NCBI RefSeq assembly: GCF_000583875.1
Contig: NZ_CP006571.1
Coordinates: 413,416 to 477,415 of the forward strand
Direction: 5' to 3'
Length of the DNA stretch: 64,000 nucleotides
DNA from: Chlamydia avium 10DC88
GTDB taxonomy: Bacteria > Chlamydiota > Chlamydiia > Chlamydiales > Chlamydiaceae
The notes beneath the pieces are model-generated. The model was not told the origin of the DNA, did not search any database, and saw only the letters and a program-made list of their open reading frames with translations. Both the position numbers and the translations under genes were made by a program. Shown here piece after piece: positions 1 to 8,536 of the stretch. Within the stretch, counting starts at the first letter, position 1, and each line of letters starts with the position of its first letter.

Positions 1-2
1 GG

Positions 3-302
3 CGCTTAAGAGCCATCCCTATTGTTAAAATGTTCACTACACAAAAAAAGCCAGATGGAACCCTACAACCACGAATTAAAAAGAGTCTCATTGATATTGG
101 AAGTCCTGCATTTCGTAAATTCAAGCTTTATAGAAAAATCTGGGCTCTTGAAGATTCTTACCGTTTTCTAGGACCGTTACAAATTCACACACCTCCAAAA
201 ACACACTCAGACCATTTTCCACCTCTAACGTTATTACTTAATCATAATGAGTGGCAAAAAAGGTGTTCAATATGTATGGAAATTCCTGATTGCAACTATT
301 AA
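3..302 (+). CDS. pfp: PPi-dependent 6-phosphofructokinase, C-terminal end (5' truncated by window)
   Basis: The frame is already open at the left edge (reading RLRAIPIVKM), so this is the last ~99 codons of a longer gene. Its tail closely parallels the C-terminus of the downstream pfp paralogue: both contain a Y-R-F-x-G-P-L-Q block (here 'SYRFLGPLQ', there 'HYRFPGPLQ') followed by a P-L-T-L-L segment. PPi-phosphofructokinase interconverts fructose-6-phosphate and fructose-1,6-bisphosphate using pyrophosphate. In Chlamydia two such genes flank a hydrolase (CT205-CT206-CT207). The active-site half lies outside the window, so the family call rests on the tail match and the gene order. Confidence 0.8.
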   Translation, partial: RLRAIPIVKMFTTQKKPDGTLQPRIKKSLIDIGSPAFRKFKLYRKIWALEDSYRFLGPLQIHTPPKTHSDHFPPLTLLLNHNEWQKRCSICMEIPDCNY

Positions 303-414
303 TTTTTCCCTTGATCTCTAAAATTACCCTTTCGAAAATCAAGAGGTAATTCCTTCAAAAAAATTACTAAATCATCCAAGGGATAAAAAACAAATGTAGG
401 AGAAATATATTCTA

Positions 415-1227
415 ATGAGCACTATCTGCCTAACACATGAACAAAGACAAAGTATTCAACTCTATGTTCTCAATACAGTAGCTACTTTCGGAATTCTCCA
501 TACTCCTAAACATGCTGTACCTCCCTATCCTCTAGTTATCATCTTGCATGGCCTGGCTTCTAATAAAATAGGATCTCACCGATCCCATGTAGAACTTGCT
601 GAGAAACTTTCTGCATGTGGGATTGCTACATTACGTGTTGATCTTCCAGGACATGGGGATGCTGAAGGCTCTCTGGCAGATTTCTCATTTGATGATTATC
701 TAACTAGTGTTAAAGATATTATTTCCTATAGTTATAGTCTTAACAACATTGACACCAAGAAAATCTCTATTTTCGGCTCTTCCTTAGGAGGTACACTGGC
801 ATTAATATCAGTCCCTTATTTTCCCCACATCCATAGCCTTGCTGTCTGGGCACCTACAATTCAAGGAAGTATATGGCTACAGGAAACTATGAATATCCCC
901 AACGATCTTCTCACGCATTCTACATCTTCAGAAGACATTCTTTATGCAGGTCTGCCTATTAATAAGACTTTTTGTTCACAATTTATTGAAATGGATATCA
1001 CGAAAGAAGTTTCGAAATTTTCGTCTTCTCTTTCCATACTCCATATGCAAGGGGAAGAAGATACTACCGTATCTCTTCGTCATCAAAACATCTTCAAAGA
1101 TGCTATGAATAAGAAATCTCATCCTTGTGATATCCGTACCTATCCTCAAATAAATCACAATCTTCCTCATTCTAGTTCCATAATAATGGAACTGGTAGAA
1201 TGGTTAAAACAACAGCTCCTCTCTTAG
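415..1227 (+). CDS. Alpha/beta hydrolase (CT206-like), cytosolic
   Basis: The 270-residue protein has an alpha/beta-hydrolase plan. It shows an oxyanion-type HGLAS loop near residue 45, then a V-D-L-P-G-H-G strand. The nucleophile elbow is GSSLGG with the likely catalytic Ser at about 123. An Asp is seen in 'GEEDTT' and a late His in 'NHNLPHS'. No signal peptide is visible. A GGAG-type ribosome site lies about 12 nt before the ATG. It sits between two pfp genes on the same strand and only 9 bases before the second, so it is probably co-transcribed. Older annotations call the family an acyltransferase or hydrolase; the substrate is unknown. It is a paralogue of the exported hydrolase at 7454-8404. 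Confidence 0.85.
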   Translation: MSTICLTHEQRQSIQLYVLNTVATFGILHTPKHAVPPYPLVIILHGLASNKIGSHRSHVELAEKLSACGIATLRVDLPGHGDAEGSLADFSFDDYLTSVKDIISYSYSLNNIDTKKISIFGSSLGGTLALISVPYFPHIHSLAVWAPTIQGSIWLQETMNIPNDLLTHSTSSEDILYAGLPINKTFCSQFIEMDITKEVSKFSSSLSILHMQGEEDTTVSLRHQNIFKDAMNKKSHPCDIRTYPQINHNLPHSSSIIMELVEWLKQQLLS

Positions 1228-1236
1228 ATAGGCTCT

Positions 1237-2856
1237 ATGGAACTCTTATCCGTAAATAAAAGCTATTTCGAATTGCAACGACTACATTATCGTCCTGAAA
1301 CATTAAGCTTCTTAAATGAAATCACTACTTTGCATATTTGCGATTCTATAAATACTCCGCAAATTCCATCAGAACTTCAAAAATCCCTCCCCAACTTGTG
1401 TGCCATCCCTGAAGTCTGTATAAAAAAAAGAGAGCCTCTATCTTCACCAGCCTTACAAATAGGAGTCTTACTCTCTGGAGGTCAAGCTCCCGGAGGTCAT
1501 AATGTGGTTATAGGACTTTTTGAAGGATTACGAGCCTTTAACTCGAAAACAAAGCTCCTGGGTTTCATTCAAGGTCCTTTAGGGCTAACTCGAGGCTTGT
1601 ATAAAGATCTCGATATTTCCGTAATCTATGATTATTACAATGTTGGGGGATTTGATATGCTCTCCTCCAGTAAAGAAAAAATCAAAACAAAAGAACAAAA
1701 AAGTACTATCTTAGCGACTGTAAAAAAACTACATTTAGATGGTTTACTCATTATTGGTGGGAATGATTCCAATAGCGATGCAGCTATGCTCGCTGAGTAC
1801 TTCCTAGAACATAATTGTCGTATTCCCATTGTAGGAGTTCCCAAAACTATTGATGGTGATCTTAAAAATGCTTGGATAGAAATACCCCTAGGGTTTCACT
1901 CTTCCTGCCGCACCTATACAGAAATGATCGGAAATTTAGAAAAAGATACCTTGTCCATTAAGAAATACCACCATTTTGTTAGGCTTATGGGCAAACAATC
2001 TTCTCACACAACCTTAGAATGCGGATTACAAACTCTTCCTAATATTACTCTTATCAGTGAGCACATTGCTATGCGGAAGATATCCCTTCAAAATTTGTGC
2101 AAGCACATCGCTATAGGCCTAGTAAACCGTTACCGATCGGGGAAAAATTACAGTACTATCTTGATCCCTGAAGGTTTAATCGAACATATCACCGATACAA
2201 AGAAACTCATTCAAGAACTTAATTTTCTCCTTTTAGAAAACAATCTGACTTTAGAAAACATTGATAAATATCTTTCCCCAGAATCTTTAAAAACCTTTTC
2301 TTCCTTCCCAGTAGAAATTGCTCAACAGTTACTAATCGCTAGGGATTCTTATGGTAATGTTCGAGTATCTAAAATTGCTACTGAAGAGCTCCTAGCCGTA
2401 TTGATAAAAAGAGAAATCTATAAAATTGAACCCAACATGGACTTCCAAACTGTAAACCACTTTTTCGGATACGAATCTCGAGCAGGATTCCCATCCAATT
2501 TTGATGCTAACTATGGAATTGCTCTAGGAATTATGTCCGCTCTCTTCTTAGCAAGACAAAAAACAGGTTACATGATCACTATCAATAACCTAGCACAACC
2601 CTACGATCAATGGCTAGGTGGAGGTGTTCCTTTATATAAAATGATGCAGATTGAAAACCGATTTGGCAATCCAACTCCTGTCATCAAAACCAACTTTGTT
2701 AATCCCAATGCTCCTGCAGTTCAACATTTACTCAAACATAGTGACACCTATCTTATGGAAGATCACTACCGTTTCCCAGGCCCTCTACAGTACTTTAGCG
2801 AGGAACAAATAGTTGATCAACGTCCATTAACTTTACTATGGGAAACAAAGAAGTAA
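1237..2856 (+). CDS. pfp: PPi-dependent 6-phosphofructokinase (second copy)
   Basis: The 539-residue protein has the size of the long PPi-type phosphofructokinases of plants and spirochetes. Visible motifs are the N-terminal GVLLSGGQAPGG loop from about residue 76, GGNDSN at 174-179, and the highly conserved PKTIDGD at 202-208 that carries the catalytic Asp. These are followed by MGKQSS and a LIPEGL sugar-phosphate segment. PPi enzymes normally read GGDDS at 174-178; here the first Asp is Asn (GGNDS). It would catalyse reversible PPi-driven phosphorylation of fructose-6-phosphate in the cytosol. It is the third gene of a pfp-hydrolase-pfp run, and an AGG ribosome site lies just before the ATG. 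The two pfp genes may encode different subunits. Confidence 0.9.
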   Translation: MELLSVNKSYFELQRLHYRPETLSFLNEITTLHICDSINTPQIPSELQKSLPNLCAIPEVCIKKREPLSSPALQIGVLLSGGQAPGGHNVVIGLFEGLRAFNSKTKLLGFIQGPLGLTRGLYKDLDISVIYDYYNVGGFDMLSSSKEKIKTKEQKSTILATVKKLHLDGLLIIGGNDSNSDAAMLAEYFLEHNCRIPIVGVPKTIDGDLKNAWIEIPLGFHSSCRTYTEMIGNLEKDTLSIKKYHHFVRLMGKQSSHTTLECGLQTLPNITLISEHIAMRKISLQNLCKHIAIGLVNRYRSGKNYSTILIPEGLIEHITDTKKLIQELNFLLLENNLTLENIDKYLSPESLKTFSSFPVEIAQQLLIARDSYGNVRVSKIATEELLAVLIKREIYKIEPNMDFQTVNHFFGYESRAGFPSNFDANYGIALGIMSALFLARQKTGYMITINNLAQPYDQWLGGGVPLYKMMQIENRFGNPTPVIKTNFVNPNAPAVQHLLKHSDTYLMEDHYRFPGPLQYFSEEQIVDQRPLTLLWETKK

Positions 2857-2916
2857 ATGCACAAACACCCCTAAAAAAGACCAAAATGAACCCTCTAAAG
2901 ATGATTGTGAAAAAAA

Positions 2917-2990
2917 TAGCGGTAGTCGGACTTGAACCAACGACACGCAGATTATGATTCTGCCGCTCTAACCACCTGAGCTATACCGCC
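2917..2990 (-). tRNA. tRNA-Met (CAT), elongator type
   Basis: A 74-nt cloverleaf on the minus strand. The acceptor arm GGCGGTA pairs with TACCGCT (closing G-U), discriminator A. The D-loop region reads AGCTCAGGTGGTTAGAGC. The anticodon stem GCAGA/TCTGC encloses loop ATCATAA with anticodon CAT, and the T-arm contains GGTTCAA. The acceptor arm with its G1-U72 pair resembles the B. subtilis elongator tRNA-Met. A lysidine-modified tRNA-Ile2, which also has a CAT anticodon, cannot be fully excluded. No CCA is encoded. It lies 25 nt downstream of an initiator tRNA gene on the same strand and is probably co-transcribed with it. Confidence 0.85.
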
Positions 2991-3014
2991 ATGCACACAA
3001 GATGGTAAAAAAAG

Positions 3015-3116
3015 ATAGCGGGAGAAGGATTCGAACCTCCGATCTTTGGGTTATGAGCCCAACGAGATAACCTCTACTCTATCCCGCGATAAGATGCGAA
3101 ATCTAACATAACTCAT
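3015..3116. repeat. 102-bp direct repeat, copy A (tRNA-fMet plus leader)
   Basis: This block is identical to 3358-3459, offset by 343 bp. It contains the whole initiator tRNA plus 28 bp of upstream leader including the TTAGAT -10-like box. Sequence identity ends abruptly on both sides, which points to a recent duplication. Confidence 0.95.
3016..3088 (-). tRNA. tRNA-fMet (CAT), initiator, copy 1
   Basis: A 73-nt cloverleaf on the minus strand. Initiator hallmarks are visible. The 1-72 position is unpaired (C1 opposite U72). The anticodon stem TTGGG/CCCAA provides three consecutive G-C pairs next to the loop CTCATAA (anticodon CAT). The T-arm reads GGAGGTTCGAATCC. It is identical, base for base, to the copy at 3359-3431. 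Confidence 0.95.
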
Positions 3117-3129
3117 TATTTTCCTACAA
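3101..3129 (-). promoter_or_regulatory. Candidate promoter of tRNA-fMet copy 1
   Basis: On the minus strand TTGTAG (3124-3129) and TTAGAT (3101-3106) are separated by 17 bp, and the tRNA begins 12 bp downstream. The -10-like box lies inside the duplicated block; the -35-like box is outside it. Inferred from spacing only. Confidence 0.4.
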
Positions 3130-3357
3130 GAAATATACTGTTTAAAATTCTAAATAGAAACAAAATTTCTATAGAAAAAAGCCCTCTAATCCTGTAGAAA
3201 TCTATGAGAAATTTCCCTTATCTTTTACAAACTACTAGAGAGAATATCTTCTTGCGAATTCAAATAAAAATCACTCGGATACAAACATTTATATAGATCA
3301 AACTGAGTGTAGCGAACTTATTATCTTTCTTCTCTTAGAATTAAGATAACAAAGGGA
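3117..3357. other. Spacer between the two tRNA-fMet copies
   Basis: About 240 bp of AT-rich sequence between the repeat copies. I see no convincing gene or RNA in it, only short A/T runs. Confidence 0.6.
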
Positions 3358-3459
3358 ATAGCGGGAGAAGGATTCGAACCTCCGATCTTTGGGTTATGAG
3401 CCCAACGAGATAACCTCTACTCTATCCCGCGATAAGATGCGAAATCTAACATAACTCAT
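3358..3459. repeat. 102-bp direct repeat, copy B (tRNA-fMet plus leader)
   Basis: Second copy of the 102-bp block at 3015-3116. Its right edge reaches into the waaA stop codon (3456-3458). The waaA-proximal copy is therefore likely the ancestral one, and the copy at 3015-3116 the derived one. Confidence 0.95.
3359..3431 (-). tRNA. tRNA-fMet (CAT), initiator, copy 2
   Basis: Identical in sequence to the initiator tRNA at 3016-3088, with the same C1-U72 mismatch and GGG/CCC anticodon stem. Its 5' end lies 24 nt after the waaA stop codon on the same strand. It could therefore be expressed from the promoter-like boxes at 3444-3471 or by read-through from leuS-waaA. Confidence 0.95.
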
Positions 3460-3471
3460 ATTTTGACACAA
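3444..3471 (-). promoter_or_regulatory. Candidate promoter of tRNA-fMet copy 2
   Basis: On the minus strand TTGTGT (3466-3471) and TTAGAT (3444-3449) are 16 bp apart, 12 bp before the tRNA. The -35-like box falls within the last codons of waaA. Inferred from spacing only. Confidence 0.4.
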
Positions 3472-4769
3472 GGAATATGCTTTTTCAAAGCTTCCCAAGT
3501 ACGGAAAAAGGAGGCACGTTCATTATCTAGGAAATGTTTTCCTCTAAGGACATAAGTAGCTCTTTCTTTAGGATGATCAAGAAAGAAAGTAATAGCGTCT
3601 GCAATACATTCTGGAGAATCTAAGCTGTATCCGGCTCCAAAAGAAAGTAAACGTACTGCTAAATCTGATTGAGAGGTAATGTGTGGGCCAAAAACTAAAG
3701 GAACACCGCACTGCAGAGGTTCTAAAAGATTATGCCCTCCTATTCTAGAATCAAAAGTACCACCAACGAAAGCGATATCTGCAGCAAAATAAAGTTGCTT
3801 TAATAAACCAATAGTATCAACGATAATTGCATCATTATCTGCAAAAGTAGCCCCCTGAGTCCACAGACCAAAAGGGATATTTTCTTTCGTTAAAAGATTT
3901 TCTATATCTTTCTTGCGTTCTATATGCCTAGGAACCCAAAGAACTTTTAAATTTCTGTGTCTTAGTTGCATAATTGCGGGGAACCAAGCATTCACATCCG
4001 AAAGATGCACAGACCCCAAGACTAGAAGCTCATTGTCTTTCGATAACTGTAATTTTTCCCTCCATTTGTTACGCTCCCCTGAATCTGCTGCGTCTTCTAC
4101 ATATGTTTTAATGTTCCCAGTAACTTCAATTTTTTCTTCTGCGACTCCTAATCGTAAAAAACGCTCTTTATGATTATCATCTTGAAGTATAAATCCATCT
4201 ATTGGAGCAAAATAATTCCTTCCAAAACGCTTTAAAATAGTGAACCACTTACAAGAATTCGATGATAATCTACCGTTAATTACTACAGTTGAGGCTCCTA
4301 ATCTTTTAGCTTCTTCTAAAAAATTTAACCAACAATCCCCTTCTGAAAATACTACTAGCTTGGGAGATATAGCTCGTACAATAGGTTTAATAATTATACT
4401 TAAATCTAGGGGTAGAATAAATGTGGTTGCCCCTAAAGGAGAGAATAATTTTTCAGCACTTTCACATCCCGACTCTGTGTAAGCAGTTACAACACAGTGC
4501 CACTCGGGATAATCCTTCATGAACTTTTGTACAAGAGGAACCAATAGATAAATTTCGCCTACAGAGGCACCGTGGAACCATACCACAGGCCCTTTTCTAT
4601 CAGGTAATTTAGGAAACTTCAATCCGAATCTTAACTTTAAAGATTTTTTGTATTTCCCGTGTACAAATCTTTTATAAAGCAACTTGGGTAGTGCTATGAT
4701 AAATGCCAAGATTAAGAAACAATCATAAAGAAAAGTTGTTAACTTACTTATTCTATGTTTAACAATCAT
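3456..4769 (-). CDS. waaA: 3-deoxy-D-manno-octulosonic acid (Kdo) transferase
   Basis: A 437-residue glycosyltransferase family 30 protein. It adds Kdo residues from CMP-Kdo to lipid A at the cytoplasmic face of the inner membrane. The N-terminus has a membrane anchor at about residues 10-30 (LTTFLYDCFLILAF). The WaaA signature WFHGASVGE with its catalytic Glu is near residue 70, and the donor-binding half carries 'GGTFDSRIGGHNLLEP'. In chlamydiae this enzyme (GseA) is multifunctional and builds the genus-specific Kdo epitope; the number of Kdo residues added cannot be read from sequence. Its ATG overlaps the leuS stop (ATGA), so the two form an operon. An initiator tRNA follows directly. Confidence 0.95.
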   Translation of the reverse strand: MIVKHRISKLTTFLYDCFLILAFIIALPKLLYKRFVHGKYKKSLKLRFGLKFPKLPDRKGPVVWFHGASVGEIYLLVPLVQKFMKDYPEWHCVVTAYTESGCESAEKLFSPLGATTFILPLDLSIIIKPIVRAISPKLVVFSEGDCWLNFLEEAKRLGASTVVINGRLSSNSCKWFTILKRFGRNYFAPIDGFILQDDNHKERFLRLGVAEEKIEVTGNIKTYVEDAADSGERNKWREKLQLSKDNELLVLGSVHLSDVNAWFPAIMQLRHRNLKVLWVPRHIERKKDIENLLTKENIPFGLWTQGATFADNDAIIVDTIGLLKQLYFAADIAFVGGTFDSRIGGHNLLEPLQCGVPLVFGPHITSQSDLAVRLLSFGAGYSLDSPECIADAITFFLDHPKERATYVLRGKHFLDNERASFFRTWEALKKHIPCVKI

Positions 4770-7225
4770 ATAACAAAATTTACCAAGCGATTAGGAATAA
4801 AAATTTCTTTTTTAATCTCTTTATTTTCTAAATACTTGGCTACAGCTTTTTTTGCTAAACTCACAATCTGTTCCTGAGAAGCTGTTTTATCGAGATCTAA
4901 ACGAGCACGTAACTTACCATTAACTTGGATAACAAAAGTTACTATGGACTTTTCTAAATATTTGGGATCTACCTCTGGCCATCCTGCATCAGCTATTCCT
5001 GGAGAATAGCCCAAATGGACCCATAACTCTTCACTAATATGGGGAGCTATTGGTGCTAAAACACGCACCGCCATACTTAGAGCTCCTTTGGGATATACTG
5101 GTAACTTTCCAAATTCATTTAAAAATTCCATAAAAGAAGAGGGAATGGTGTTTAAAGACATGGATTCAATATCGTTACTGACAGAGTGTACCAACTGATG
5201 TGCTAGAGAATAACCTTTGGGGTCATCTACTTCTTGTACAGAAGGCGAAGTCACTAACTCATAAAAGCGGTTGAGAAAACGTCTACACCCAGCAACTCCC
5301 TGATTTGACCACAGTTTATTTTTATCTAGAGGCCCAGAAAACATTGCATACATACGTACGGCATCTGCTCCAAATTCTTCAATCAACCCCCGAGGATCAA
5401 TACCATTTAACTTGGATTTAGACATCTTTTCTTGTCTTACTTCCAATACTTCTCCCGAAGAAGTTACCCAAGTCTCGTTTTCTTTATGCACACTTTCAGG
5501 AGATACATAACCCTTACCTGGAATTCGATAAGAATTAGCAAGAACTAATCCCTGATTTATAAGCTTTTTAAATGGTTCTGGAGAAGAAACCATTCCTGCA
5601 TCATATAGAACATGATGCCAGAAACGTGCGTATAACAAATGTAAAACAGCATGTTCAGCCCCACCGATATATAAATCTACCGGCATCCAATATTGTTCCT
5701 TCTCTTTACTCCAAGGTTCTTGGAAATTATGAGAATCACAAAACCGTAAGTAATACCAACATGACCCAGCCCACTGAGGCATGGTGTGAGTTTCTCTTCG
5801 TCCTCTACGATTGGTTTTTGGGTCATAAATATCTACCCATTCTGTGGCCTTTGCTAAAGCTCCTTTAGTAAAATCTTCAGAGCGATAATCCTGGATATCT
5901 GGAGGAAGTAGAGGAAGCTCATCATCTTCTAGTGGGCGACAAGACCCGTCTTCAAAATGAATAATTGGAATGGGTTCTCCCCAATACCTCTGACGTGAGA
6001 ACAACCAATCACGCAACTTATAAGTAGTTTTAGCTGTCCCTAATTTCCTCTCCTGTAAGTAGGTAACGACATAGTCTTGGGCTTGTTCATTTAAAAGATC
6101 ATTTAATAAAAAGTCATGATAATTACTGTTAATACACCGTCCTGTATCATCAATGACCTGTTTAATAGGCAAAGAAAAAAGTTCTGCGAATTCACGATCT
6201 CTGTCATCATGGGCGGGGACCCCCATTACTGCTCCTGAACCATAGCTTCCAAGAACGTAATCAGCCACCCAGATAGGCAATAATTCTCCTGTAATAGGAT
6301 GCTCAGCATAAGTTCCAGTAAATACCCCGCTTTTCTCCTTCTCGCTTATTCGATCTCTCTCGCTTTTACTTTGTGAGGAACGGATATAGGCTTCGACTTC
6401 TTCTTTTCTATCTTCGGAAGTTAAAGACCATATTCTAGGATGTTCTGGAGCAATTGCTAAAAAAGTAACCCCACAGAGAGTATCAGGACGTGTGGTAAAT
6501 ACTTCTAAAGGAGAATCATTCTTTACATTAAAGTTGACAAGAGCTCCCTTAGACTTCCCTATCCAATTTCTTTGCAACTGCTTAACATGTTCAGGCCAAT
6601 CTAAACTTTCTAACCCTTCAAGCAATACATCGGCATACGCTGTGATACGCAAAATCCATTGACGTAGCATCCTGCGTTCAACAGGATACCCACCCTCTAT
6701 GGATAATCCATTCTCTACTTCCTCATTAGATAAAACTGTGCCTAACTCAGGGCAATAATTCACTGCCATATCTGCCATGTAAGCAAGATCTCTTTCATAA
6801 AGAAATAGGAACAATTTCTGCGTCCATCGGTAGTAATCGGGATCACTTGTAGCAAATTCTCTGCTTTCATCATAAGAAAACCCCATAGATGAAAGCTGCT
6901 TTTTAAAATTTTGTATATTCTTTTGAGTGGTCTCTCGAGGGTGTGTTCCCGTTCGAATTGCATATTGTTCCGCAGGCAAACCGAAGCTATCCCATCCCAT
7001 GGGATGCAAAACAGAAAATCCTTTAGCTCGTTTATAACGAGCAACTATATCTGTGGCAGTATATCCAATTAAGTGCCCGACATGTAAACCTGATCCCGAG
7101 GGGTAGGGGAACATATCTAAAACATAATATTTAGGACGGTCATCAGTTTCTTCCGCACGGAAACTTGCATTTTGTTTCCAAAATTCTTGCCACTTCTTCT
7201 CTATTAAGCTCGGGTCATACCGCAT
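4766..7225 (-). CDS. leuS: Leucyl-tRNA synthetase
   Basis: An 819-residue class Ia synthetase of normal bacterial length that charges tRNA-Leu. The HVGH ATP-binding motif is at residues 48-51, following FPYPSG. The CP1 editing domain is recognised by TTRPDTLCG (threonine-rich editing site) and 'GVPAHDDRD'. The KMSKS loop is at 600-604. The anticodon-binding and C-terminal domains are present and end normally. It is the first gene of a two-gene operon with waaA (4-bp overlap). The ATG is preceded by a roughly 230-bp intergenic region shared with a divergent hydrolase gene. Confidence 0.97.
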   Translation of the reverse strand: MRYDPSLIEKKWQEFWKQNASFRAEETDDRPKYYVLDMFPYPSGSGLHVGHLIGYTATDIVARYKRAKGFSVLHPMGWDSFGLPAEQYAIRTGTHPRETTQKNIQNFKKQLSSMGFSYDESREFATSDPDYYRWTQKLFLFLYERDLAYMADMAVNYCPELGTVLSNEEVENGLSIEGGYPVERRMLRQWILRITAYADVLLEGLESLDWPEHVKQLQRNWIGKSKGALVNFNVKNDSPLEVFTTRPDTLCGVTFLAIAPEHPRIWSLTSEDRKEEVEAYIRSSQSKSERDRISEKEKSGVFTGTYAEHPITGELLPIWVADYVLGSYGSGAVMGVPAHDDRDREFAELFSLPIKQVIDDTGRCINSNYHDFLLNDLLNEQAQDYVVTYLQERKLGTAKTTYKLRDWLFSRQRYWGEPIPIIHFEDGSCRPLEDDELPLLPPDIQDYRSEDFTKGALAKATEWVDIYDPKTNRRGRRETHTMPQWAGSCWYYLRFCDSHNFQEPWSKEKEQYWMPVDLYIGGAEHAVLHLLYARFWHHVLYDAGMVSSPEPFKKLINQGLVLANSYRIPGKGYVSPESVHKENETWVTSSGEVLEVRQEKMSKSKLNGIDPRGLIEEFGADAVRMYAMFSGPLDKNKLWSNQGVAGCRRFLNRFYELVTSPSVQEVDDPKGYSLAHQLVHSVSNDIESMSLNTIPSSFMEFLNEFGKLPVYPKGALSMAVRVLAPIAPHISEELWVHLGYSPGIADAGWPEVDPKYLEKSIVTFVIQVNGKLRARLDLDKTASQEQIVSLAKKAVAKYLENKEIKKEIFIPNRLVNFVI

Positions 7226-7453
7226 AGTGCACTATAAAATTAAAAAAACTAGGAGACAGCTTACCACTAGATCTAAGAAAACACAAGAATCTTTCTATTG
7301 AACCATTAAGAAAATCTAAACAAACAAATTAAGTATCTTGCGTACTGTGACTGTTTGTTATAATATCTATCGCTTTAGTAATTGAATAGTCTCGAATTAA
7401 AGATTGAAATTATAAATTTATATTAAAGTCTTAGATTTCTTTTCAGGTTTGAA

Positions 7454-8404
7454 ATGAAAAAAAAAGTCCTTACCTTTATTTCGTTTTTGTTTTTATCTAC
7501 CGCTCTACAAGTAGAAGCTCTTAAACTACCAGATCTTCCAGAAATATCCGATAATTTATTAACTATTAACACAACAAAAACTCCTCTTTATGAGAAGTGT
7601 GTCGCTATTAATCTTCAAAGTGGTCAGCATAACCTTATTGGAACTTTGCATCTCCCTACGACTCCCCGTCCTAAAGATGGATATCCCGCTGTGATTTGCT
7701 TCCATGGGTTTCGAGGAAGTAAATTGGGTGGTCTAAAAGGAACCTACAGAAAACTTGCACGAGAACTCGCACGTGTAGGAATTGCATGCGTACGGTTTGA
7801 TTTAGCAGGATGTGGAGAAAGTGAAGGGATTTGCACAGAGATTCCTATTCGTACTTATTTAAAAAATGGAGAAGATATTTTACATGCAGTAGCCACGCAG
7901 TATTCTGAAATTAACTCCTTTCGTATAGGATTAGCGGGGTTTTCCCTAGGATGTCATACTGCATTCCATCTTGCCAGGATATATTCTCCAAGTAAGCTAC
8001 GCATCCGTGCTATGAGCATTTGGGCTCCCATTGCTGACGGTGGAATTTTATTTAGAGAGATGTACGAGGTTTCTCAAAAAAATATCGATATTCCTATAAA
8101 TTTAGGAGAAGATTTTGGCTTTGATCCCCTGCCTCTGGTTATTTGCCCAGAAGATGTGCACGACTTCCTTTCCGTTCAGGATCATATTGTATTAAACTCT
8201 CTTCCCGTGAGTATTCCCATTTTACATATGCATGCTTTAAATGATAACCTTGTTTCCCTAACGCAACAAACTCTATTCCGCAACACGGCTCCTAGCAATA
8301 TTCAATTTAAAACTTATGAAAATACTAGCCACAATTTGGATTCGTCTCCCTATTTAAAAGAGATCTTGCATGATATCGTTACACACTTTCAAACTTATTT
8401 ATAA
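7454..8404 (+). CDS. Exported alpha/beta hydrolase (CT149-like)
   Basis: A 316-residue protein with a clear Sec-type signal peptide: KKK start, a hydrophobic core over residues 5-18, then a candidate cleavage after 'VEA' near residue 22. The mature part is an alpha/beta hydrolase with an HGFRGS oxyanion loop, GFSLGC elbow (catalytic Ser near 164), Asp in 'HALNDN' and His in 'SHNLD'. It resembles the cytosolic hydrolase at 415-1227, for example 'GIACVRFDLAG' versus 'GIATLRVDLPG'. A good AGG ribosome site lies 6 nt before the ATG. The substrate is unknown; an envelope or lumenal esterase/lipase role is inferred. It is followed by a monooxygenase-like gene on the same strand. Confidence 0.85.
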   Translation: MKKKVLTFISFLFLSTALQVEALKLPDLPEISDNLLTINTTKTPLYEKCVAINLQSGQHNLIGTLHLPTTPRPKDGYPAVICFHGFRGSKLGGLKGTYRKLARELARVGIACVRFDLAGCGESEGICTEIPIRTYLKNGEDILHAVATQYSEINSFRIGLAGFSLGCHTAFHLARIYSPSKLRIRAMSIWAPIADGGILFREMYEVSQKNIDIPINLGEDFGFDPLPLVICPEDVHDFLSVQDHIVLNSLPVSIPILHMHALNDNLVSLTQQTLFRNTAPSNIQFKTYENTSHNLDSSPYLKEILHDIVTHFQTYL

Positions 8405-8536
8405 AAGATGGTTCTCTAGGAAAGCTTGTTTAAAAACATAATAAAAGTGTATTCATAAGGATTACTTGCTTGATTCCTCTCCTATTTTTGCATATACTAG
8501 ATTTATTTCCTGCCTCTCGCAATAGAGGGATCCATA

